A stretch of DNA of 64,000 nucleotides from Salinisphaera sp. Q1T1-3 (lineage in GTDB: Bacteria > Pseudomonadota > Gammaproteobacteria > Nevskiales > Salinisphaeraceae): contig NZ_QZWD01000002.1 of the NCBI RefSeq assembly GCF_003602005.1, positions 1 through 64,000 of the forward strand, read 5' to 3'. Both the position numbers and the translations under genes were made by a program. The notes beneath the pieces are model-generated. The model did not search any database. It was not told the DNA's origin and saw only the letters and a list, made by a program, of their open reading frames with translations. Positions 1 through 8,692 of this stretch are shown here, one piece after another (position 1 is the stretch's first letter; each line of letters starts with the position of its first letter).

Positions 1-235
1 TCAGAATCTGATCAGCAGCATGAGTGCGGTCGGGCATTGCGGTGACAACGCCGCATGCGAGGGCTTCTTCGGCATGCTCAAACGTGAGCGCGTCAGACGG
101 CGTCGTTATCGAACCCGCTCCGAGGCCGGATCAGATGTCTTCGACTACATCGAGCGATTTCACAATCACCGGATACGACGTAGGCTGGAAGCCGAGAAAC
201 AGCGGCTCTCAACCCGTTTCGAACCGTCCGTGTAA
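1..235 (+). mobile_element. IS3-family transposase (OrfB), C-terminal end, cut by window start
   Basis: The reading frame is open to the window edge and ends at 235. The protein end carries the typical IS3-family OrfB (DDE integrase) tail: a GHCGDNAACEGFFGMLK segment, which includes the last acidic catalytic residue, then an ERFHNHRIRRRLE segment and a final PSV. The N-terminal part lies outside the window, so it is not known whether the element is complete. The family is clear from these motifs and the exact IS is not. It marks the left edge of an accessory region that also carries two tyrosine integrases. No right inverted repeat of the element was recognised in the bases after the stop. 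Confidence 0.75.
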
Positions 236-301
236 ACGGGTGCTAACCCGGATAAAGCGTATGAAAATGCCATTTCTATTTACCGCGCACGTTCAGGCGT
301 A

Positions 302-574
302 GTGCATGGTGAATTTTCCCTCGGAGAACATACGCGGCAGAACATCCAAAAAGCAGAAGCGATGAGCCGAATGTGCCTCCTATGCTCGGCCCAACTTTAT
401 ACGATGATGTTGCGGGCCTTCGATAACCCGGATTCTGCCAAGCTCGAGGAGGTAATGAGCCGTATTGCTAACGAAGGGCTGGATTGGTTGATCGAGGCTG
501 CAGGCGGGCAGCCAGGGGAGTGGAGCCACCCGAGCCTACTCGACCGCTTTTGGTCGCTAACTGATCACGAGTGA
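302..574 (+). CDS. hypothetical small protein, possibly a remnant
   Basis: A 90-residue frame starts at a GTG, with a possible internal ATG start at 362. It lies between the transposase end and the broken integrase. No domain was recognised. The protein looks soluble, has a Cys-rich stretch (MSRMCLLCSA) near residue 22, and ends in an acidic/aromatic tail. No convincing ribosome binding site precedes either start. It may be a real small gene of the island or the 3' end of a decayed one. No function can be offered. Confidence 0.3.
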   Translation: MHGEFSLGEHTRQNIQKAEAMSRMCLLCSAQLYTMMLRAFDNPDSAKLEEVMSRIANEGLDWLIEAAGGQPGEWSHPSLLDRFWSLTDHE

Positions 575-616
575 TCGGTCGGATATTGACGGTTCCGTTC
601 AACAAAAGGAATCGTC

Positions 617-1258
617 ATGGAGTATATCGACCAATTGGAAGGCGCTCATTCTAAAGGCCCCATCATTCCGTGGAACAAGGGCCGCTTAGTAGGACCGAAA
701 CCGCCGCTAAAGCTCAAGGAGATATGGGGTATTAGAGTACGACTACAGCTAGCGACCCGGACAAGGGATCTCGCCCTGTTCAACCTTGCGATCGACAGCA
801 AGCTACGCGGGTGTGATCTGGTTAGGCTGAAGGTTTAAGACGTCGCGCACGGTGGTCGCGTACTGTCCCGCACCGCGATTGTTCAGCAGAAGACGGGCCG
901 ACCGGTACAGTTCGAACTGACAGAGCAAACGCGTACCTCGATTGAAGTATGGATAAGCGCCGTCGCGCTGCGAGCCAATGATTATTTGTTTCCGAGCCGG
1001 GTGTCGGATTCTCTACATCTATCCACGCGGCAATACGCCCGAATCGTTAAATCGTGGGTTAAGAGCATCGGCCTGGATCCGTTTGACTACGGCACGCACT
1101 CGATGCGTCGCACGAAAGCCACGCTGATATATAGGCGAACGCGCAATTTACGCGCCGTGCAGCTCTTGCTGGGACATACGAAGCTGGAAAGCACGGTGCG
1201 CTATCTCGGCATCGAGGTCGATGACGCGCTCGAGATGTCGGAACAGACAGAGGTATGA
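617..1258 (+). pseudogene. tyrosine recombinase/integrase, interrupted by an in-frame stop
   Basis: This is a small integrase of about 213 codons split by a TAA at 836-838. The two halves are in the same frame and together align end to end with the intact integrase at 8005-8649. For example, both carry LFNLAIDSKLRGCDLV upstream and HLSTRQYARIVKSWV downstream. All catalytic boxes remain in the DNA: the first Arg in SKLRGCD, the HSMR box, and LLGHTKLESTVRY with the final His and Tyr. Where the intact copy reads ACG ATC GAC, this one reads GTT TAA GAC. Unless the stop is read through, the product would lack the whole catalytic half. Divergence from the other copy is spread over the gene, so this is not a very recent duplication. 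Confidence 0.85.
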
Positions 1259-1265
1259 CGTTGCT

Positions 1266-1297
1266 GCCGAACGAGCCAACTGCGCGGCTCGTTCGGC
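1266..1297. repeat. perfect 12-bp inverted repeat after the broken integrase
   Basis: GCCGAACGAGCC (1266-1277) and its exact complement GGCTCGTTCGGC (1286-1297) flank an 8-base loop, starting 7 bases after the integrase stop. No T-run follows, so a simple intrinsic terminator is not well supported. A recombinase binding or attachment site is possible. No matching structure follows the second integrase copy. Confidence 0.6.
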
Positions 1298-1444
1298 GCC
1301 TACACGTATCGGCCAAGGCCAGTCATATGGCAGTGTTGGCCTGTATTGCTGATTATACCAGTTGCAGCTGGGCGAACGACAAGACAAGCCCAGGTTTTTA
1401 GCCAGGATGCGCTTTAGTGCGACGAGACCGGATGGTGTGGCCCC

Positions 1445-2218
1445 ATGCTTCTATTTCCAGAATGGAGCGTTGAAGAAGACCAAGATGTAGGCGCAAACAA
1501 TATTCGCCTGCTCACGGTAGCTGATCCGAAGCTAGATAAAGCTTGCGAGCGCGCTGCCGCCGTTGTTCCCGAACACTATACTTCCCCGGAACACTTCGCC
1601 AGAGTGTTTGAGAACCTCGGCAAGCCGGGTGTCGCCGGCCTACTGCGAACGAAGTTGCCAACAGAAAAGACAAAGCAGTCCGGTGATCTTGGCGAGATAC
1701 TCGCAACTGAATACATAGACGAGCGCACGGGCTTCTCCACGCCGATCAAACGACTTCGATGGAAGGACCATCGAGAAATGTCGATGCGTGGCGACGATGT
1801 GATTGGCATTCGCCTGCTACCGGGTGATGAAAGAATCGGTTTCCTAAAGGTGGAAGCCAAGAGCGCAGCAGCTCTTGGTGCGCGCACGATAGAAAACGCA
1901 CGTGAGGCTTTGGATGGCGACAGTGGCCTTCCTTCCAGCCACACGTTGACGTTTTTGTCCGAGCGCCTACTCGAGCTTGGGAAGGAAGATTTAGCCGATG
2001 CAATCGACATGGCGCAATTGCGCGACGGTATCTCCGCTGCGCAGGTAACGCAGATGATCTTCTCGTTCTCGGGAAATGATCCAGAAGGCTTTCTCAAAAC
2101 CGATTTGGAGAGCTATGGTGGCCAAGTTTCACAGCTTTCCGTGGGGCTCAGGATCATCCAGCATCAGGCATTCATCGCGAGTGTCTACGAAAAGGTTTTG
2201 AACGGCGATGAATCTTGA
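1445..2218 (+). CDS. hamA: Hachiman defence protein HamA (DUF1837, PD-(D/E)XK-like nuclease)
   Basis: A 257-residue protein of the DUF1837/HamA family, the effector of the Hachiman anti-phage system. In that system HamA is held by the helicase partner and released or activated to degrade DNA. The nuclease core can be read directly: GDLGE with Glu84, then RGDDVIG with Asp117/Asp118, then the VEAKS strand with Glu137 and Lys139, which is the usual PD-(D/E)XK order. The length fits the family. The next gene is a large superfamily 2 helicase starting inside this gene's last codons (11-base overlap), the standard hamA-hamB arrangement and a sign of coupled translation. Base use is lower in GC than the core genes. 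Assignment rests on motif pattern and gene pairing, not on a search. Confidence 0.85.
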   Translation: MLLFPEWSVEEDQDVGANNIRLLTVADPKLDKACERAAAVVPEHYTSPEHFARVFENLGKPGVAGLLRTKLPTEKTKQSGDLGEILATEYIDERTGFSTPIKRLRWKDHREMSMRGDDVIGIRLLPGDERIGFLKVEAKSAAALGARTIENAREALDGDSGLPSSHTLTFLSERLLELGKEDLADAIDMAQLRDGISAAQVTQMIFSFSGNDPEGFLKTDLESYGGQVSQLSVGLRIIQHQAFIASVYEKVLNGDES

Positions 2219-5200
2219 AGAACTCCAAAGCGCCGTAGAATCCGCGATTGAGCCGGCTTTCAGACGGCGACTTCTTGCACGAGGACAGGCCCGCGCAATG
2301 ATCTGGCGCGACGGCGTTTTGCCGGAGGATGCGCCCCCGTTTGCGGGCACTCTCTCATATGATCTCGCCTCCTATGGGGATTCGCTGTTGTCGCTGGCTA
2401 TGCGGCTCTGTAAGGAAAAGGGCAATGAAGCACTCGCGCGCTCCGCGTTCGAGCATGCCGGCGAAGCTATCGAGGCAGTCGTCTCGAGGGGAAATCCCGC
2501 AAGCCCTCAACGTGGTTTTCTCAAGCTCCTAGCAGCCTCGGCATTTCACCTAGGTCATCTTTCGGCGCGCGCGTTTTCCATGCTCTCAGCTTCGGTACAG
2601 AGCGCCAATCTTTCTAGAATCGAGCGTGCGCTAGCACTGCTTATTCTGCGCTCACTTGATGAAATCGAATCCGAAATAACCGCTTGGCGCATTGAGGGCG
2701 TTGCAGCAGATAGCCGGCTGGCAGAACAACTTGATAGCGAACTCGAAAATCTCGGGGACGCTGAATCGTCCGAGCCAGTAATGGACGCCTTGGACACTGC
2801 TCTTACGGATGTTTTCTATAGTGGTTTAGGGACGTTCATTGTTGCTCTTCAAACAGGCGAGCAGGATCTGGTTGAGCGTGCACGGGCCGAACTCGCGGTT
2901 GGCCTTGAACAATGCGGCGCGCTGAACTTGGTACCGCAGTGGTGGTGTTTTCGTCTTGCAATTCACCTTATTGAAGATTTGTGGCGTTCAAGCTTCCACA
3001 GCGTATTGCCATCTGATCCGCCCGAAGGTGACGAAGCGAACTGGCAATCACTACGAGGCCTATTCATCGCTTCTCTGTTAAAACGCCGCAGAGCGGAGAT
3101 TGACCTCTGGCCATCACAGATCGATGCCGCCCGGCGCGCGGTTGATGTTAGTGATGACCTCGTTGTCTCGCTTCCCACTAGCGCCGGAAAGACTCGTGTT
3201 GCAGAACTTTGCATCTTGCGTTGTCTTTCCGAAGGAAAGCGCGTTGTGTTTATTACCCCCCTGCGAGCTTTGTCTGCGCAGACTGAGATGAGTTTGCAAC
3301 GGACCTTCGGCCCGTTGGGTAAAAGCATTTCCTCTCTATATGGCAGCATCGGGACAAGCAACTTCGAGGGAGATGTTCTAAAAGCGCGAGATATTGTTGT
3401 CGCGACCCCAGAAAAGCTCGACTTCGCCCTTAGAAATGATCCGACCATCATCGATGATGTCGGACTTGTCGTTCTCGATGAAGGACACATGATTGGACTG
3501 GGGGAGAGGGAAGTACGCTATGAAGTGCAGATACAACGGCTGCTAAGAAGACCGGACGCCCACCAACGACGTATCGTGTGCTTGTCAGCCATCCTCCCTG
3601 ACGGTGACCAATTCGACGACTTTGCGTCTTGGGTCAGGCGTGACAAAGAAGGCGGTGCTGTCACTTCCGATTGGCGGCCTACCCGCATTCGCTTCGGTGA
3701 AGTTCTGTGGCGTGGAAATCATGCTCGACTAGACCTGCGTATCGGCGATGAATCGCCTTGGGTTCCCAATTTCTTCGGCCAAAGAGCTCCTACATCCGGG
3801 CGACGAACGGCGCTGTTTCCACGTGACCAAAGAGAACTCGTGCTCGCGACAGCTTGGCGCCTCGTCGAGGATGGCCAATCGGTCCTGATTTACTGCCCAA
3901 TTCGTAGGTCTGTCGAGCCTTTTGCGAAAGCTATCGTCGATCTCGTTTCGCGCGGAATCCTCGATTCCGTGCTTGAAGTCGATCAACACAAACTGGCGAG
4001 CGTTCTAGCTATCGGACGCGAGTGGTTAGGCGAAACGCATCCCATACTAGCGTGTCTTCAAATCGGCGTGGCCGTGCACCATGGTGCTCTTCCCGCACCT
4101 TTCCGAAAGGAAATGGAACGTCTGTTGCGAGACGGCGTCCTCAAGATCACAGTATCGTCGCCTACCTTGGCACAAGGGCTGAATTTGTCGGCAACTGCCG
4201 TAGTAATACATTCCTTGCACCGCGTTCGTAAAATCATACCCGCCTCAGAGTTCAAGAACGTCATAGGCAGAGCAGGACGCGCTTTCGTAGACGTTGAGGG
4301 ATTGGTTCTTTTACCGATCTTCAGCAACCACGAGTATCGGCGTAATCAATGGCACGAGTTGATAGGCGCAGCGAGAGGTCACGAAATGGAAAGCGGGCTT
4401 GTCCGGCTTGTCCTCACATTTCTAGTCCGACTCAACGTAGCCCTTGGCAATCCAGGCATTGTCGAGTTGCAGGAGTATGTGCTCAACAACGCCACCTGGG
4501 ACTTTCCTGAGATTGGTACTGAAAATGCCGATGATCGCCAGCAAGCAGAAGGCGACTGGCGCAAATATCTAGCGGTTCTGGATACCGCAATCCTCGGTCT
4601 GCTTGGAGATCAGGCCCTGACGGCCGACGAAATTGCTGCGGGCCTTGATGACGTTCTCGCATCATCACTCTGGCAAAGACGGATCGCGCATCGTAATCAA
4701 CCGATTCAAAACCTGTTGCGATCGGCACTAATCTCACGCGCAAGCACGATTTGGGCGAACAGCACGGTCTCACAAAGAAGAGGTTATTTTCTCGCAGGTG
4801 TCGGCCTTACTACCGGCCAACAGCTTGATGCCGCTTCTGTCGCAGCAAACCAGCTTCTTATTCAAGCGAATGGGGCAATTCTGGCCGGAGACGTCGAGCA
4901 AGCGGTAGCGTCGATAGTGGCGCTTGCCGAGATAATATTTGTCATTGCGCCGTTCATTCCCGCTCCTTTCCCTGGAAATTGGCGCGATATTCTCGCCGTC
5001 TGGCTGAGAGGCGCACCCATCGCTGGAGCCGGAATTGAGGTTGATTCCGATGTCCTCCGGTTTATTGAAAACGGCTTGATCTACAAACTCTCTTGGGGAA
5101 TGGAGGCCGTCCGAGTTAGGGCGCAGGCCAATGCCGATAACGTCGGCGGTGAGCTCGGCGAAATGACTATTGAAGACTTTGAAGTTGGCCTCGCCGTTCC

Positions 5201-5735
5201 CGCCGTAGAGACAGGCACCCTAGACCGACGCGCCGCCATGCTTATGCAAGCAGGTTTTGGCTCAAGGCTCGCAGCCATAAAAGCTGTGAGCGATACAGGC
5301 GCTGAATTTGCCAATCCATTTGAGCTCAACGCTTGGCTGAACTCAGATGAGGTAATAGCTCAGAGCGAGTCCCCGGATTGGCCGACACCGGATAGCCACG
5401 TGCTTTGGAACGAATTCAAAGAGAGTTACGCACCTCCAGAAGAGCAGATATGGTCCATCCGCACGGGTCAGTTCTCGGTTTCTTGGTATGACGGCATCGC
5501 GAGGCCAGCACCAGGCACTATCCTGGCGCTTCAATTCCTTGATGACGGAAGTCCCGTTGTCATGTCAGCCGGATTTCACCTGCTGGGACGCTTGGATGTC
5601 ACTACGGAAACCGCGCCCTCTGGTCTGTTCCATACCGTGGTCGCACCGGATGGCGCGCACCTGAATTACACTTATTACGGTCCGGACGATATCGAAAGCA
5701 GGCCGGGAGAGACTACGGTTTCCAGCCCGCTCTGA
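2208..5735 (+). CDS. hamB: Hachiman defence helicase HamB (superfamily 2 DEAD/DEAH-like)
   Basis: A 1175-residue helicase. The Walker A motif is LPTSAGKT (residues 322-329), motif II is DEGH (424-427), and motif VI is IGRAGR (686-691). This is the Ski2-like/HamB organisation, with about 300 residues before the motor and a long C-terminal part after it. In Hachiman, HamB is described as sensing DNA structure or integrity and controlling the HamA nuclease. The start overlaps hamA by 11 bases. Motifs I, II and VI were read directly and the frame shows no interruption, so the gene looks functional. A short repeat follows its stop directly, and ada follows 138 bases later on the same strand. Another defence helicase family is conceivable from this protein alone, but the DUF1837 partner makes Hachiman the best call. 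Confidence 0.85.
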   Translation: MNLEELQSAVESAIEPAFRRRLLARGQARAMIWRDGVLPEDAPPFAGTLSYDLASYGDSLLSLAMRLCKEKGNEALARSAFEHAGEAIEAVVSRGNPASPQRGFLKLLAASAFHLGHLSARAFSMLSASVQSANLSRIERALALLILRSLDEIESEITAWRIEGVAADSRLAEQLDSELENLGDAESSEPVMDALDTALTDVFYSGLGTFIVALQTGEQDLVERARAELAVGLEQCGALNLVPQWWCFRLAIHLIEDLWRSSFHSVLPSDPPEGDEANWQSLRGLFIASLLKRRRAEIDLWPSQIDAARRAVDVSDDLVVSLPTSAGKTRVAELCILRCLSEGKRVVFITPLRALSAQTEMSLQRTFGPLGKSISSLYGSIGTSNFEGDVLKARDIVVATPEKLDFALRNDPTIIDDVGLVVLDEGHMIGLGEREVRYEVQIQRLLRRPDAHQRRIVCLSAILPDGDQFDDFASWVRRDKEGGAVTSDWRPTRIRFGEVLWRGNHARLDLRIGDESPWVPNFFGQRAPTSGRRTALFPRDQRELVLATAWRLVEDGQSVLIYCPIRRSVEPFAKAIVDLVSRGILDSVLEVDQHKLASVLAIGREWLGETHPILACLQIGVAVHHGALPAPFRKEMERLLRDGVLKITVSSPTLAQGLNLSATAVVIHSLHRVRKIIPASEFKNVIGRAGRAFVDVEGLVLLPIFSNHEYRRNQWHELIGAARGHEMESGLVRLVLTFLVRLNVALGNPGIVELQEYVLNNATWDFPEIGTENADDRQQAEGDWRKYLAVLDTAILGLLGDQALTADEIAAGLDDVLASSLWQRRIAHRNQPIQNLLRSALISRASTIWANSTVSQRRGYFLAGVGLTTGQQLDAASVAANQLLIQANGAILAGDVEQAVASIVALAEIIFVIAPFIPAPFPGNWRDILAVWLRGAPIAGAGIEVDSDVLRFIENGLIYKLSWGMEAVRVRAQANADNVGGELGEMTIEDFEVGLAVPAVETGTLDRRAAMLMQAGFGSRLAAIKAVSDTGAEFANPFELNAWLNSDEVIAQSESPDWPTPDSHVLWNEFKESYAPPEEQIWSIRTGQFSVSWYDGIARPAPGTILALQFLDDGSPVVMSAGFHLLGRLDVTTETAPSGLFHTVVAPDGAHLNYTYYGPDDIESRPGETTVSSPL

Positions 5736-5767
5736 TGACCGCTATGGGTCGGAAGCAATCGCCCTTA
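5736..5767 (+). repeat. dispersed intergenic motif, copy 1
   Basis: TGACCGCTATGGGTCGGAAG and the bases after it begin immediately after the hamB stop. The same core, roughly TGWCCGCTNNGGGTCG, follows the stop of the integrase at 8649 and of the MFS gene at 11021. Confidence 0.6.
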
Positions 5768-5790
5768 CCGCAATATCAACGTGCCCAACG

Positions 5791-5803
5791 AATTACAAAG
5801 CAA
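5791..5803 (+). promoter_or_regulatory. Ada box (AAT-N6-GCAA) upstream of ada
   Basis: AAT at 5791-5793, six bases, then GCAA at 5800-5803 match the E. coli Ada operator (A box AAT and B box GCAA with a 6-base spacer). It lies 71 bases before the ada start, in the only gap available for its promoter. Clean -35 and -10 hexamers could not be assigned. It suggests autoregulation by methylated Ada. Confidence 0.55.
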
Positions 5804-5873
5804 CTTTCAGGACGTGCTATAGCGGCTGCGGATGTAAATTGGCTCGGAGTACTGAATATCGAGCCAGCCCGAT

Positions 5874-6959
5874 ATGAGCGAGCAGCAAGATGTAGACCGG
5901 TGGGCGTCGGTACTTGGCAACGACGCCCAAGCGGACGGTAAGTTCCTCTACGCAGTCAAAACAACGGGTATCTATTGTCGACCCAGTTGTCGATCGCGAC
6001 CACCGCGGCGCGAGAACGTCGTCTTTTTCGCGAGCGTGGAGGAAGCTAAGCACGCGGGCTTTCGGCCCTGCAAGCGATGCAGGCCGGATGGGCTGCCACG
6101 TTCAGCAGATAAAGCCGATCGCATTGCCCGCGCCTGTCGGCTCATTCAGGAAAGCGAAAAGGCACCACAGCTTTCCGTGCTTGCCGAGCAGGCTGGCATG
6201 AGTCGATTCCATTTCCATCGTCTATTCAAACAAGCGGTCGGAATGACGCCGCGTCAGTATGCAATCGCGTGTCGTGACGAGCGCGTCAGAGCCGCGCTTG
6301 CCGATGGTCAGCGAGTAACCGACGCAGTATTCGGCGCCGGTTACGAATCAAGCGGGCATTTCTATGCAGTAGGTAGCCGCTCGCTCGGTATGGCACCGGA
6401 GTCATATCGCAGCCAGGGCGCCGATCACGTCATTCGGTTTGCAATTGGTGAAACCAGGCTCGGTGCCATCTTGGTCGCCGGGACGACGCGTGGAATCTGC
6501 GCCATCACGATGTGCGACGATCCGGATGTGCTGATCAAGCAGTTACAGGATAGCTTCGCCTGCGCTGAACTAATCGGCGGAGACCCAGAGTTCGAAGCGC
6601 ATGTCGCGGCGGTCGTGGGGTTTGTCGAAAGGCCCGCGAACGGTCTCGATCTGCCGCTGGATATCCAAGGCACGGTTTTTCAGCAGCGCGTCTGGCGAGC
6701 ACTTCAACAAATTCCCTGTGGCGAGACGGCGAGTTACACCGAGATCGCGGAGCGAATCGGTGCACCGAAAGCAGCACGGGCGGTCGCGCGGTCATGTGCG
6801 TCCAATCTCTTAGCAATAGCGATTCCCTGCCATCGTGTCGTGCGAAGTGACGGAGAGCTATCGGGATACCGGTGGGGTATCGCTCGAAAGCGCGATTTGC
6901 TTGACCGCGAAGCGAAATCGGCGGTTAGCAGCCGTGAGCAAACCACGGCCGCCGATTAA
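5874..6959 (+). CDS. ada: bifunctional Ada: DNA methylphosphotriester/O6-methylguanine methyltransferase and AraC-type regulator
   Basis: The 361 residues are close to the 354 of E. coli Ada. The N-terminal zinc domain has Cys35 and Cys39 (YCRPSC) plus Cys66 and Cys69 (PCKRC). One of these accepts methyl groups from phosphotriesters and turns Ada into an activator. An AraC-type helix-turn-helix pair occupies roughly residues 85-180 (LSVLAEQAGMSRFHFHRLFK is the first). The C-terminal methyltransferase has the acceptor Cys319 in IPCHRVV. The domains are complete. The gene follows hamB on the same strand with its own Ada box, so it is probably transcribed from its own promoter. It sits inside the low-GC island and is cargo rather than core. 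Confidence 0.93.
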   Translation: MSEQQDVDRWASVLGNDAQADGKFLYAVKTTGIYCRPSCRSRPPRRENVVFFASVEEAKHAGFRPCKRCRPDGLPRSADKADRIARACRLIQESEKAPQLSVLAEQAGMSRFHFHRLFKQAVGMTPRQYAIACRDERVRAALADGQRVTDAVFGAGYESSGHFYAVGSRSLGMAPESYRSQGADHVIRFAIGETRLGAILVAGTTRGICAITMCDDPDVLIKQLQDSFACAELIGGDPEFEAHVAAVVGFVERPANGLDLPLDIQGTVFQQRVWRALQQIPCGETASYTEIAERIGAPKAARAVARSCASNLLAIAIPCHRVVRSDGELSGYRWGIARKRDLLDREAKSAVSSREQTTAAD

Positions 6960-7051
6960 TCGGATGAACGAAAGGGCAAGAATTAGACTGTGCCGCGATC
7001 TGTCGGTCGTTAGAACTATCGCGTGTCCTGTACCACGCGAGGTCTTCGGCG

Positions 7052-7973
7052 ATGAGTTCAATCAATCAACAGATGGGAGCGCGCGAGTGGGCCATGCTTT
7101 TGGGGCTCGCGCTTCTCTGGGGTGGATCATTCTTCTTTGTTGAAATCGCGATCGACGCGGTCTCGCCATTGGCGATCGTGTTCCTGCGGATTGCACTTGC
7201 GGCCATAGCACTTTGGTGCTTTTCGCTGTTTATCGGCCTCTCGATCCCGCGCGATCGCCGCATTTGGATGGCGTTTGCAGTAATGGCTGCACTGAACAAC
7301 GTGATCCCGTTTTCGCTGATCGTCTGGGGGCAGCGAGATATCGGATCGGCACTGGCTTCGATACTGAACGCGGCCACTCCATTTCTGACCGTACTAGTCG
7401 CCGGAGCGTGCCTGCCGGACGAGCGGATGACGCCGAACAAGCTGATCGGTGTGATCATCGGCTTCTTTGGTGTCGCGATGGTCGTTGGCTTCAGCAGCGT
7501 GATTCACATCGGCCAAAACCTGATAGCTCAGCTCACGATTATCGGCGCCGCTTTTTCTTACGCCTGCGCTAGGCGTGTACGGCCGACGGTTCAAACAAAT
7601 GCAAGTCGATCCAATCGCGGTTGCGACCGGTCAGGTCACGATGTCCAGCCTTGTGCTCCTAGTATTGATGCTCGTTTCTGGTTCCGTGTTGCCATTGCCG
7701 AACACCGGGTTGACGGTCTGGCTAGCACTCGTGGGTCTGGGGCTCTTTTCTACGGCGCTCGCTTACATCCTGTATTTCCGACTGCTGGAAAGTGCTGGTG
7801 CCACGAATTTGCTACTCGTGACGTTGTTGATACCGTCGGTCGCCACGGGCTTGGGGGTAGCAGTGCTCGGAGAGTCTCTTGATGCAGCGGATTATGCAGG
7901 TGTAGCCATGATCGGGGTTGGGCTTTTAACCATCGATGGGCGTTTGCTGGTAGCGGCGATGCCGAAACTTTAG
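7052..7973 (+). pseudogene. EamA/DMT-family transporter, frameshifted
   Basis: The first part (from 7052) encodes the N-terminal EamA repeat with multiple hydrophobic helices beginning WAMLLGLALLWGGSFF. It runs to about 7565, where the frame changes. The second EamA repeat continues one frame over, from about 7572 to the stop at 7973 (LALVGLGLFSTALAYILYF and on). The junction reads GCGCTAGGCGTG; removing one base would restore ...YACAGVYGRR.... A one-base insertion, or a sequencing error, explains it. As written, only a half transporter would be made. The family exports small metabolites and no substrate can be named. Neighbours are ada upstream and the intact integrase downstream. Confidence 0.8.
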
Positions 7974-8004
7974 CGACGATTATCTACGAGAGGAGGCATC
8001 GCTG

Positions 8005-8649
8005 ATGGTTGATCAAGAAATAGACGCGATCGACTCGATTTCGGCCACAGTACGTTTGCCATGGAATAAAGGGCGGCTCGTCGGTCCCAAGCCGCCGCTT
8101 AAGCTTCCCGAGATATGGGGTATTCGGGTTCGATTGCAGCTTGCGCAGCATACGCGAGACTTGGCTCTCTTTAATCTTGCAATAGACAGCAAGCTTAGAG
8201 GCTGCGATCTCGTTACGCTAAGGACGATCGACATCTCCCATGGTGGTCGGGTGTTACCCCGCGCTGCAATTGTTCAACAGAAAACGAAACGGCCTGTTCA
8301 ATTTGAGTTGACCGAACAAACCCGTGTTGCCATCGCTGCTTGGGTCGCTGTAGCTCAACTGCGAAAGCATATGTATCTCTTCCCAAGTCGATCGAACCCA
8401 GAGTCACATTTGTCTACACGACAGTACGCCAGGATCGTGAAATCCTGGGTTGAAAGCATTGGACTCGATCCGCTCGAGTATGGGACGCATTCGCGTCGTC
8501 GCACGAAGGCGACATTGATTTACCGACGCATCCGAAACCTGCGAGCGATTCAACTTCTTCTCGGCCATTCGAAGCTCGAGAGCACCGTGCGGTATCTCGG
8601 GATCGAGGTCGATGACGCTCTCGAGATGGCGGAGCAGACCGAAGTGTAA
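8005..8649 (+). CDS. small tyrosine recombinase/integrase, intact copy
   Basis: A 214-residue catalytic-domain integrase without a long N-terminal arm-binding domain. The catalytic set can be read: first Arg in SKLRGCDLV, HSRR box (His-x-x-Arg) in GTHSRRRTKAT, then LLGHSKLESTVRYLG with the second His and the nucleophile Tyr. It closely resembles the broken copy at 617-1258 and is in the same orientation. One difference is Arg for Met inside the HxxR box. A good ribosome binding site (GAGGAGG) lies 7 to 13 bases before the ATG. Its likely role is site-specific recombination of the island or of a cassette in it. It ends directly at a copy of the dispersed intergenic motif. Confidence 0.85.
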   Translation: MVDQEIDAIDSISATVRLPWNKGRLVGPKPPLKLPEIWGIRVRLQLAQHTRDLALFNLAIDSKLRGCDLVTLRTIDISHGGRVLPRAAIVQQKTKRPVQFELTEQTRVAIAAWVAVAQLRKHMYLFPSRSNPESHLSTRQYARIVKSWVESIGLDPLEYGTHSRRRTKATLIYRRIRNLRAIQLLLGHSKLESTVRYLGIEVDDALEMAEQTEV

Positions 8650-8670
8650 ATGTCCGCTTCGGGTCGCTTC
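8649..8670 (+). repeat. dispersed intergenic motif, copy 2
   Basis: ATGTCCGCTTCGGGTCGCTT begins at the integrase stop codon. It shares the TGWCCGCTNNGGGTCG core with copies at 5736 and 11021 but is less conserved after the core. Confidence 0.5.
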
Positions 8671-8692
8671 TTGTTGGAAGAGAGGATCAGAC

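Noticed and set aside
5735-5941. Small frame after hamB
   Set aside because: It spans the dispersed motif and Ada box and overlaps the ada start in another frame; no coding features.
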